Origin: Psilocybe azurescens
Lineage: Eukaryota; Basidiomycota; Agaricomycetes; Agaricales; Agrocybaceae
NCBI GenBank assembly: GCA_023853785.1
Contig: JAJIRX010000973.1
Span: forward strand, 62,001-126,000
Direction: 5' to 3'
DNA: 64,000 bases
This document shows positions 21,988 to 32,339 of this stretch, in pieces (the first letter of the stretch is position 1; each line of letters starts with the position of its first letter). The notes under the pieces are model-generated. The model searched no databases. It was not told where the DNA came from and worked only from the letters and a program-made list of their open reading frames with translations. A program made the position numbers and the translations under genes.

Positions 21988-23721
21988 GGGGCAAAGAGAA
22001 AAGGCCGTGGCGTCCGTGCCACGTCTGTGCACCTGTTTCACGGACTTGCACGGACTTGCACGGACCTCACCAAGTGATGCTCTTAAATATCTAAACATAT
22101 GTACTTTCAAGAGACTCACAGTAGTAATTATGTGGTTACATTCTATTAAAGCTTACCTGGGAATGACAAATGATGCTTTGAAGCGTGTTATCTGAGGACT
22201 TTTACTTACAATTGCTCCATCGGACAATCCCGAAGGCAACGGAATATTCCGACCACCTTCATGAATGAGCGCTAAATCGGCGCACAAACTGTAGTAGACA
22301 GATAAGCACCATCAAATCAATATAAAATCTTTCCTTGTTGCATATATATTCAGATAAATTAAGTATTACTACATATAATATACCAATGAACACATTTATA
22401 ACTGCCCTCAATTCATGATGACAGACCAATATCACACCCAAGTCACATCTACTAATACCAATACTAGTCAGTCCTGATCCTTCCTACTGCCTACCGAGTA
22501 TTTTTTTAAAATAAAAATTTGAGTACATTTACATGCACGGAATTACTCACCTTGCACAGAGTTGAGCACGGACTGCTAAAATTTCCGGCACGGCTCAGCA
22601 CAGACCTGCACAGACCTGCACAGACTTTACATATGCTGTGTTAAATTAGCACGGATCTGCACGGACACATCACGGACCTACACAAACATGGCACGGAAAT
22701 ATGTGGTCATGACACGGACCTGCATGGAAGAATGTTGTGTTCCACAGGGTAAGGATCTAGCAGTATTGCCAAGCTAATATTCTAAAATTGAGCGATGCTT
22801 GATATTGGTTTGATATGGAAGTCGGAATAGGACAATTAACCGTACCACAGTCAATATTGTGCACTCTATAACAGTGCCCGCTGCCCATCCGCAGTTATAA
22901 TTTATGAAGGGCAGTGATTGCTAACTGGAACAAAAGAGGGGGTGTTTCATCATGCTGCATTTAGACCCCTCCGTCAAGACTTGAAAGTCACTTTAAAAAT
23001 CAACACAATTTTTTATCTGTCTCAGTACTTTCACATCAAATAACCGGTATCCATTACCATTCCTTGTCATACAGAATTCCATTTGTGCCGGGGTAGCTGG
23101 AACGAACAATGGGGTCTAGACATAGGAAACCATCAGAATAATTGGAGTCCTTATGGCGACTTCCCGGAGGAGTGGAACGGTGAAGACCGTGCTGATATAG
23201 CGAGTGATAGTGAGCTTGAGGTGAGTGGATTATTTCTTAAACTTTCTCACTTTTTGTGGCTGATCACATCTAACTAGTTAAGCCGGGAATTAATTATGTC
23301 AACTTTCCCAAGTCAAAGCCTCCTTTTAATATACTTGTACGACCATGTCCTATGCCAAGACCTATTCCAAAGTAGAGAGTATAGTACTGTGTCCAGTTTA
23401 TTATTCACAAATATTACTGCTACTTTGAACCTACTGTCATACATTGTAATATTGGACATCTAGGGTCCGACTTGTAGGCAAGCCACAGCCCATCAAATTG
23501 GCTGTTTTTCAATATTTCCCGTACTACAAAACCAATGGAGACGGGATACAATCTCTACACATCCTTCAGGCTATAATTATATGATTGCACGGATCTCTCA
23601 CGGAAGTCAGTGTGATCACTATAACATTGCACGGATCTCGAATTATAGTTCACGGACATAGCACGGACGTGCACGGACGCCACGGACTGCCACGGACGTG
23701 CCACGGCCTTTTCCTGTGCCC
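21988..23721. mobile_element. Non-autonomous hAT-like DNA transposon
   Basis: The left end GGGGCAAAGAGAAAAGGCCG (21,988) and the inverted right end (reverse complement GGGCACAGGAAAAGGCCGTG, ending 23,721) form imperfect terminal inverted repeats. Both sides are flanked by the identical 8-bp direct repeat TATAAATA (21,980-21,987 and 23,722-23,729), the target-duplication size of hAT elements. Subterminal regions are packed with GCACGGAC-type motifs (22,030-22,065; 22,565-22,725; 23,585-23,705). At 1,734 bp with no transposase it must depend on another element. A short frame near 23,083-23,220 (GDFPEEWNGEDRADIASDSE) before a GTGAGT donor may be captured or leftover coding sequence. Confidence 0.75.
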
Positions 23722-23729
23722 TATAAATA

Positions 23730-25615
23730 GATGACCGCGTTTTTATGTTTTCTTGCTTCTATTGTGAGATACATACAATACCCCGTCACGTCCCTGTTCA
23801 AGGATGGAAGTTCTTGTAGTTCTGTTGGTCCGACGCATGTGATCGAGTCCAGCCTGGCTCGGGGACAACCGTACACCCCCGAGGTTAGGTATGGGCAATC
23901 TTCAAGTTGACGTTGAGTTGACACAAACTCCAATATCCGCCATGTCTTCTGTTAGCTTCCGCCGAAATTTTCAAATGGGTTATAGCGGGTGTACTAGGTA
24001 CATACTACATTCATCGCCCCATTAACTTGAGATGTTTGGAATACTGTAGTTGGGGTTTTGTGGGTGAGGCTCGTGTACAGTAAGCAGTCATCCCACACTA
24101 AATGCTCGTCGCTCTCCTATACTCTTAACCTTCAGAATCATCTTATAGAAAGCGCGCCAGTACCGGTTCCTGAGTTGGCTGTATGTCACTTTAAACTATC
24201 GAATGACGGACTACAGTCCTGGTCCTTGACTGCCTTTGGAATGTGGTCTATGGAGACTAGCGTGATAATTCGAGGAGAAAGGTATGCTATAATGCTGCAC
24301 AGAACTGTGAGACGTACTCATCTGCCGTTCTTTGGAATCTCCTTCACTGATTTAAACGGCGTATTTGTGCGTCTTCTCATCGACAGACACGTCAGCACCG
24401 TTGTCTTAATATTCCCCACTGTTGCTTCCGTATCTCCAACACTTGCACAACCGTCGTTAATGATGACTCCTCTACAGTCGTGTAGTCGTCGTGACTTCCA
24501 AGCTCCCTCACATAATCTTTCCCCATGCATGAGATAGTTATCGATGTCGGGTAATGTGTGGACATTCAACCCACTCTGTTCTCAAGAGACATCAAGGTGC
24601 CACAGTATCGCTTGTGATGTGGATGTCGCAACACGCCTAGAGGTAAATCGTTTGTTGAGGGACCCATCATTTTGTGCAGTATCGATGGCACTCTCTCCTT
24701 CATTTTGCCAACTCCTAAACTCACGGAATCCATACGGTGTCATTAACATCGCATTTCCCCTCTCATTTGCGAAATCTTGTTTATTATTTCAATATCTAAA
24801 CTTGGATTTGATGCTGTTACTCTGGCATCGCCCTCATACCGCGAACACTGCCTCACAGCTTCAAACCCGACGAAGCTACTATGGATTTCTAACCCCAGTA
24901 TATTCACTCCAGCTATTGAGAATAGCCCGTAGTCTTACCTGCAGATTCTGGGATACGTTTCGGTATCGCCTACGTACTCTACTACTCTCCCTGGCTCTAT
25001 GCCCGTCCTCGTCCACCTTTCTCTTCGATACTAAGAAAAACACTTTCTCTGCGTGGTCCTCACTATGAATCAAACTACCCTGGTAATCGAAAATTATTCT
25101 CAATTGGATGATGACGAGGAAAACTGTGTATTAAATAAGACACAGAGACGATAAGAATAGATCTCGCTTGGTGATAGAAATCGATCATGTCCATCGGAGA
25201 AGAAAATTGTTGAGCGCTGACAGGTCTCTGGTGTCCATTTTGACCTCAGGGCTCATCATCAGCTAGGGTTAGCAGGGTAGTAACTGACCGGTTGAGAGTT
25301 CGTCCATCTTCTACATTATTTCTCGAGTGGATCGATGGGGAGTCATAGCTACATCAGGATCAGACTTGTAATGTACATGGAACCAGGAATGCAGAGACAT
25401 TGGCAGTAAATTTGGAAAGGAACCCTTGTCACCGCCCCAACCACTCAATTGGTCATGAGATGCAGCTTCCTTCCGGAGTCCCGGCCATCCGTTTATAGCC
25501 CTCTCTGCACCCAGTCCTGGGCTGCTTAGCAGTCCGTGGGATGAGAAATCGACCGACGACATCGCTCCTCTGCGCTTCCCGACCGGACTGTTGCTTCATT
25601 ACCCTCACCATCGAG
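23730..25615. other. Upstream region of the GTPase gene; one dispersed repeat, no gene
   Basis: Apart from the repeat at 24,021-24,165 there is no convincing gene. Open frames of 159 and 174 codons on the plus strand (24,058 and 24,544) lack domains and look like chance in CpG-normal DNA. The last few hundred bases probably hold the promoter of the GTPase starting at 25,616. Confidence 0.4.
24021..24165 (+). repeat. Dispersed repeat shared with 41,942-42,090
   Basis: Both copies contain ACTTGAGATGTTTGGAATA, GTGAGGCTCGTGTAC and CTTCAGAATCATYTTATAGA in the same order and orientation. One lies about 1.4 kb upstream of the plus-strand GTPase, the other about 0.6 kb upstream of the minus-strand GTPase. 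It may be a transposon piece or a duplicated 5' region. Confidence 0.6.
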
Positions 25616-28600
25616 ATGTCCGCTAACCGTCAAAATCCTGCTAAAGAGTCGAAAGTCAAAGCATTGGGTAATCGATTCAAGAAATCTATGGGATTTGGAT
25701 CTCATCGGACTGCGAGCCCCCAAGCTGTGGGTCATGTATTGTCGAGTGCCGTGCCAATCAGCGCTATCGAGTCTGCAGAACTCCGAGCAAAATACGAACA
25801 TTTCCGCATTCTTGTCATCGGTAGAGCAAACGCAGGCAAAACAACACTGTTAAAGCGAGTATGTAATACAAATGAAGAGCCGTCCATTTATGACGATGGT
25901 AAAAATCTTGTGAGCTACTCTGCCCTGCGCCAGATGTCAGACACTTATTATTTTCCAATAGCTCATACCAACTTCAAGGGTAATACACCGTATTTCTGCA
26001 TCTCTCGCAGATAAAATGACTGACTTTTTGACATTGTAGCGTGGAACCCATGACGTCCATCGAGCATTCACATTTAAGAGTAACCCACAGTTCATCTTCC
26101 ATGACTCGGCTGGTTTTGAGGCAGGGGGTGAGGAGGAACTAAAAGCTGTGATGGATTTCATTGAGAAGTGTTCAAAGGCCCGTGAAGTTGATGATCAAAT
26201 CCATATTATATGGTATGTGTTTAGTGTTTTTATGTTTATTTTTATTTTTCTTGAAAGCACGTCAATCTTCAATGAGCATAGGTTTTGCTTTGACCCAGAT
26301 GTATCACGCCCCTTATTGGACTTGGAAGTCAAATTTTTAATGAAAATCGCAAATGGAATGGTAAGCTTGTGACATATATTTCAATAGTAATGAGAACTCA
26401 TATAAAACAAGTGCCAGTTGTTGCAATCTTCATGAAATTTGATGATCTCATCAGCCAGGTTTGGGACAGAAATGGTACCCCAGAGCAGAATAAAATGCAT
26501 GCTTTGGACACTTTACAGAAGAAGTTTGAGCAACCACTGAGGGGCTATCAGTTTCCTCCACAGGCTTATGTTCGGCTTGAGGGTAAGTTATTTATAATTC
26601 ACTAAATCAATTAGAGATTTAATGTCATGAATAGGACTTGATAAGAATGAAAGTGATCATCAAAAACAAATTGAAGAGCTAATGAAACAAACAGCAGCAT
26701 CAATTGATGATCTTGCAATGCTGTTTGTTACTGTTCAACAAAATAATGTAAAAATATGTGTTGAATATGCAATAAAGCAGTATGTTACTAGCTTATATTA
26801 TATTCATTTTGCTAATTATGTTCTGTAGCATATCAAAGCGTGGTCCAAAAACAATGGTGTGTTAGTTAATTTGTGCCAGAGCATTGAAGTGTTTCATTTA
26901 TGTAAAGGATCATTTGATATGGTTCACCATGATTTGGTTTCCACATTACTATTATGTATGTGAATATGCCACTGCACTATAAAAACAATAGCTAACATCA
27001 ATTTAGAATGTAAGTACCGATTATTCATCTGTATTTTTTAATTGCACTAATCAATGGATAGTATGTGAGTATAAAATTTGGAACTTTTAATGATGTATTA
27101 ACTGGATTTTATAAGAACTATGGGGTAAGAATCTAACTAGTAGACATATGGTTTAATGCTTAATTGCAATTGTTAATATTTTTCTTTAATTTTCATTAAG
27201 AGAGTAAGTTGTGCATATTGTTTGTGATTAATTGCAATTGCTGATATTGTCTGTGCCAATTTTTATTTAGGGTGTAAGTTGTGTGCACTGTTAGTGATTG
27301 ATTACAATTGTTAATATTTCTGCATCAACTTTTCTTCAGGATGTATGTTGTGTGCACTGTTTGTGATTGACTGCAATTGCTAATTGTTTCTGTATCAATT
27401 TTTATTCAGTATGTAAGTGGTATGTATTGTATGCAATTGATTTTAATTGCTAACATTGTTTACATTAACTTTGATTAGACAGTAAGTTGTATTTACTGTT
27501 TGTGATTGATTTTAATTGCTAATATTTTCTGCATCAATTTTTATTTAGAGTGTAAGTTGTGTGTACTGTTTGTGATTGATTTCAATTGTTAATATTGTCT
27601 GCATCAATTTGTATTTAGCATGTAAGTTGTGTACACTGTTTGTAATTGATTGCAACACTCACTCATTTCTGTATCAATTTTTATTCAGGATGTATGTTGT
27701 GTGCACTGTTTGTGATTAATTACAATTGCTAATATTTTCTGTATTAATTTTTATTCAGAATGTATGTTTTGTGCACTGTTTGTGATTGATTTTGATTGCT
27801 AATATTTTTTGCACCAATCTTTATTCAGGATGTATGTTTTGTGCACTATTTGTGATTGATCACAATTGCTAATATTGTCTGTGCCAATCTTTATTTAGGG
27901 TGTATGTTGTATGAACTGTTTGTGATTGATTTTGATTACTAATATTTTCTGCATCAATTTTGATTAGACAGTAAGTTGTGTGCACTATTTGTGATTGACT
28001 GCAATTGCTAATTATTTTTGTATCAATTTTTATTCAGTATGTAAGTTACATGTATTGTTTGCAATTGATTTTAACTGCTAATATTATCTGTATTAATTTT
28101 AATTAGACTGTAAGTTGTGTGCACTATTTGTGATTGATTTCAATTATTAATTTTTCTGTATTAATTTTTATTTAGGGTGTAAGTTGTGTGCACTGTTTGC
28201 AATTGATTGTAATTGCTGATATTGTCTGTGCTAATTTTCATTTAGCCTGTAAGTTGTGTGCACTATTTGTGACTGATTGCAATTTTTAATAATTTGTGCA
28301 TTAATTTTTATTTAGTATGTAAATTGTGTGCACTATTTTTGATTGAGCACAATTGCTAATATTATCTGCCTCAATTTTTATTCAGTATGTAAATTGTGTG
28401 CACTGTTTATGATTAATTGCAATTGCTAATATCATCTGCATCAATTTTTATTCAGTATGTAAGTTGTGTGCACTGTTTATAATTGGTTGCAATTGTTAAA
28501 TTTTTTGCATCCATTTTTATTCAGCATGTAAGTTGTGTGCACTGGTTGTGATTGATTTCAATTGCTAATATTACTTGCATCAATTTTTATTCAGAATGTA

Positions 28601-29721
28601 TGTTGTGTGTACTGTTTATAATTGATTGCAATTAATATTTCTACATCAATTTGCATCCAGAATGTAAGTTGTACGCACTGTTTATAATCAATTTCAATAG
28701 CTAATATTATCTGCATCAACTTTGTTCAGTATGTAAGCTATGTGCACTATTTGTGATTTATTTCAATTGCTAATATTTTCTGCATCTATTTTTGTTCAGT
28801 GTGTAAGTTGTGTGCACTGTTTGTAATTGATTTCAATCATTAATATTTTCTATATTTACTTTTATTCAGAATGTAAGTTGCATACACTGTTTGTAATTGA
28901 TTTAATTGCTAATATTTTCTGCATTAACTTTAATTAGACAGTGAGTTATGTTTACTATTTGTAATTGATTGCAATTGTTAATATAATCTGTATCAACTTT
29001 TATTCAGTATGTTAGTTGTGGATAGTGCTTGTAATCGAGTGCAATTGCTAATATTTTCTGCATTAATTTTTATTTAGGATGTATGTTGTAAACACTGTTT
29101 GTGACTGATTGAAATTGCTGATATTTTCTGCCTCAACTTTTCTTTAGCATGTCAGTTTTATGCACTATTGTGGTTGTTATTGTTTTAAATGACATCCTTC
29201 ATTTAGCTTGTAAGTTGTGTTTACTTTATATTTAATTAGATGCTCATTGTTTTTATTTATTTTCATTTTATTTGTGTTTTATAGCCACCCAAAATTGGAC
29301 AAATTATTGCAGCTCAATTCTCTGTAAGATTTTGTTTAAGTTCTAGACATGCATTTTAAACATCCATGATTTATAAAATATTATTTTCATAGGAGCCATC
29401 CCTCAATGCTTTTGCAGGTTGAGATATATCCACTCTAATTCTGAAGTTTGTATATCTCATTATGTTTGTTTCAGCCATTCTTGTCTCATTTGAATATTCT
29501 TCATGGATTACTGTGATTGATCATAATTCTGATGATATTGTTTCTAAATTTTTGATAGCTTGGACCACTTATCTGAATGAAAAATATGGACAGGTTGATC
29601 AATTGTTAAAATCTTATCTATCATCTCTGTCACAGGGTGACTGGATCACAAAACAATATTGCCCGTCTGATGATGATGTTTTAAATTTTCAAAATATGAT
29701 TCTTGATTACCTTCTTTGTAG
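25616..29721 (+). CDS. G-domain GTPase with a single-codon microexon array
   Basis: Exon 1 (25,616-25,909) starts MSANRQNPAKESKVK and carries the P-loop GRANAGKTTLLKRV. Exon 2 is 18 nt (25,962-25,979, LIPTSR). Exon 3 (26,040-26,212) has G3 FIFHDSAGFEAGG. Exon 4 is 26,282-26,360. Exon 5 (to 26,582) has G4 VVAIFMKFDDL. Exon 6 is 26,635-26,779 (MLFVTVQQNNVKICVEYAIK) and exon 7 is 26,829-26,856. Then come 33 tiny exons (27,007-29,209). Terminal exons follow at 29,285-29,323 (PPKIGQIIAAQFS), 29,393-29,417 and 29,475-29,721 (ILVSFEYSSW...), all in phase 0. Oddities: the acceptor before exon 5 fits only one base off; an alternative frame stays open across 26,829-26,955; the 3' end is lost to a transposon inserted at 29,798. 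A membrane-associated signalling or immunity-type GTPase is inferred, not shown. Confidence 0.7.
26857..29284 (+). repeat. Tandem array of ~70-nt intron-plus-one-codon units (microexon array)
   Basis: Thirty consecutive units, microexon starts at 27,201 to 29,207, step by 66-70 nt except a 59-nt last step. Each unit has a GTAAGT-type donor, a TTGCTAATAT-type branch region (CTAAT) about 30 nt before the acceptor, a pyrimidine-rich TTTTTATTCAG or TTTAG acceptor, then exactly three bases before the next donor. Upstream, non-repeat introns give two more 3-nt exons (27,007 AAT; 27,062 TAT) and one 9-nt exon (27,116-27,124). The 32 triplets are TAT x8, AAT x5, GAT x4, CAT, GGT and ACA x3 each, and AGA, AGT, ACT, CCT, TGT, CTT once. 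No triplet is a stop in phase 0. Donors vary (GTAAGT, GTATGT, GTGAGT, GTAAAT, GTTAGT, GTCAGT) but GT is present in all. Confidence 0.85.
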
Positions 29722-29821
29722 GTCAATTTCTTTGTCTTTTTATATTTGTGTTATTGATATTATATACACCACTCTAGCTCATTCTGACATTACTATATGT
29801 GGGGTTGAACAATCACTGATG

Positions 29822-30566
29822 CGTGTGACGGCCAGTGACATGCTGTGTCACACTGTGACCAGACCAATATCTTGAGACATCGAGCTTGTACTTTATAAAC
29901 AGCCAATTCAAAATATTTTGTGGTATATAATGGAAGATATTAAGTAGTTCCACAGCATAAAGGCATTTTTATTGCAAAAATATGATTAAGAACTCAAAAA
30001 GCGAAATCAGACTGATTTCCTGCCAAATATAGCCCTCTAGATTGCATGAAGAATTTCTCAGCAACCACAGCACCTATAAACATGATTTGCAGACATATTT
30101 TGCTTAAAATTTAACTTTAAACAAACTGATCAGAACAGATTTTTTAATTTCGATCTCAATGGCGAAGTTAGACCCTATATTTAGGCACTTTCACCTACTT
30201 AGACTTGCTAAATTAAAAATCTGTTCTGATCACATTTTAGCAATTAAAATTTAAATAACTTTTGCTCTGCAAATATAGTCGTGAATTGCATATTCCATGA
30301 TTCTATAGTCATTATACAGTTTCAAGCACAAAATATGTGTAGCACAGCCACTGATCCCGTCCCAAAACAGGCCGAACAGACCTCAAGGCTTCTTCATGGC
30401 AGCCTTGTGAGGGATGGCCCCGAAATGACCTTTTATATACCTGAGGACTGCAGGGAAATGGTCTTTGCACTCAATCCACCACAATACCTGCTTGATTGCC
30501 TCTATTTCTTTGATTCTGACCGCTTTTTCTACTATTTTTAGTTCAAAAGCTCTTTATCGGATAGTA
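29822..30566. other. Transposon left interior, no intact gene
   Basis: AT-rich sequence with a hairpin: AATCTGTTCTGATCA at about 30,215-30,232 is the reverse complement of TGATCAGAACAGATT at about 30,127-30,141. A frame at 30,281-30,541 (QAEQTSRLL, MTFYIPEDC) may be an eroded 5' exon of the transposon protein but cannot be linked to it with confidence. Confidence 0.35.
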
Positions 30567-32176
30567 CAGTGACTCAAAAAACTGTCCGGATGTTTTTGAA
30601 ATTGAACTTAAATTGACTATAATGTCATGTAATCCTTATGAAATTACATGATTTAAAATATACTAGAGAGCCCTGGATCACAGCTTTCAGGAGATATAGC
30701 ATATGTTTGTATTTATTTGGTTCATCTATTATTATTAAATACTTTATTAAAATAACACATCCGGACAGTTTCTTTGGCGGCCCGTTGGAATTAACACAAT
30801 AAGGTTTTTGTTATTGTAAACATGTAAAAAATATCAAATGAATGAAAACATGTTGGAAGTATATAACAAAGACTGAAACTTTACATTCACCCAAGTTTAT
30901 AGCCAATTATTCTCTACTACACAGTCATGTATTCTCTCTCTTTAAATTATACTCTAACATCATCTTTATGCCAGAAAATGGTGATTCTATTTGCAAAACT
31001 GATGTCAAACTAGGTGTTTTGAAGTCAAATATTTGGGTGATATGTTTTGGGATAGAGTTATTGATGAAAACAATCATGAAGACCACTTTTCCAAGCTCAC
31101 TCCCCATGACTACTGCCACCTAGTTTGACTTGTCTCCGCTGAAAAGGCTGGTACTTCCACACAACTCTGCTACCAGCTTCCCACTATCACTAACACATCT
31201 ATCTCCATCTAAACCATTCAAAATTCCCTCAAAAAAAGGATCTTGTAGCACAAGTCAAGATCAAAAGCCATTCCTCCCTAAGAACAATATGAAGGCTTGC
31301 TTGAAATTTGTCCAGAAGTATGAAAACTGAACATAAAAGTCTGAAAACATGTTATGTTTGCAGATAAGACCAATATCAATAGAATTGGGTCAGTTGTAAG
31401 GCAGTAGGTGAGGAAAAAGGCTGGTTCTCCTCTCCAAACTCAGCATGTAGAAAACCATCAAATTTAGAGAAGGACATATGATGATTTGGAGTTGTATAAC
31501 AACAAGTGGTGTTGGCTACATGTGCAGGATAGAAGGCAAGATGTATGGAGAACTCTATGTAAGCATTTTGGATGACTATGTCTTCCAAACTCTGGAGTAT
31601 TACAACCTTAATCAGGATAATTTCATCTTTTAACAAGATAATGACCTCAAGCACACATCCAAAAGGCTCAGAAATGGCTTAAAGACCATAGAATAGAGCT
31701 TGTGGACTGACCAGCATAATAACTAGATCTCAATTCAATCAAAAATTTGTGGCATATTCTCAAAATGTGCTTTGCAGAATACAAAAATGCTCCAAAGAGT
31801 ATCCAGGAGTTGTAGGGCAGAATACTGGAGAAATGAGAGGAAATACCCAAGGAAGACTATGTGAAATCAATCAATAGTATGTCTAGAAGAGTTTTAGATG
31901 ATTTGAAAGCAAACTGGGGTCACACAAAGTGCTAGTTTATATAGATACCCATATTCCAACAGGCCGCAAAGAAACTGTCTGGATGTGTTATTTTTATAAA
32001 GTATTTAATAATAATATATGAACCAAACAAATACAAACATATATTATATCTCCTGAAAGCTGTGATCCAAGGCTTTCTAGTACATTTTAAATCATATAAT
32101 TTCATTAAGATTACATGTCATTATAGTCAGTTTAAGTTCAATTTCAAAAACATCCGGACAGTTTTTTGAGTCACTG
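30567..32176 (+). mobile_element. Tc1-like transposon nested in the 6.2-kb element
   Basis: The ends are CAGTGACTCAAAAAACTGTC at 30,567 and its exact complement ending 32,176, flanked by TA on both sides (30,565-30,566 and 32,177-32,178). The terminal inverted repeats are long, about 210 bp each. The 1.6-kb length is typical of Tc1 elements. It lies wholly inside the larger transposon, so it is the younger insertion, yet its transposase is already riddled with stops. Confidence 0.9.
31120..31935 (+). pseudogene. Tc1-like DDE transposase, inactivated
   Basis: Conceptual pieces match Tc1 transposases across changing frames and stops. VMFADKTNINRIGS (about 31,350-31,390) is the first catalytic-Asp region, with the normal S/A-D-E read as ADK. 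KAGSPLQT is at about 31,418-31,441. QDNDLKHTSKR-like sequence near 31,640-31,665 is the second Asp region. NLWHILKMCFAEYKNAPKSI near 31,735-31,800 is the region of the third acidic residue. Many in-frame stops (several TGA or TAA where Trp or Gln is expected, consistent with C-to-T change) rule out activity. Confidence 0.75.
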
Positions 32177-32339
32177 TAAGTCACAAAGTTTGGTATTCTT
32201 ATATGATATTGTGTAATAAAAATACAGATTCTTGTTCTGATTTTAGCATTTATTTCTAGGCCATATAGCCAGTCTGAAATTCAGGTAACTGATCCTGCAG
32301 TGACATCTTATTATAATATACTAACATCATAGTTCAATA

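Noticed and set aside
24058..25068. 159- and 174-codon plus-strand frames
   Set aside because: No domain, no codon bias and no conserved partner. The first also overlaps a dispersed repeat.
27201..29210. CRISPR array or ordinary minisatellite explanation for the 70-nt tandem repeat
   Set aside because: There are no unique spacers between conserved repeats and the genome is eukaryotic. A plain minisatellite does not explain invariant AG-NNN-GT spacing with correct phase on both sides, although tandem amplification is clearly how it grew.
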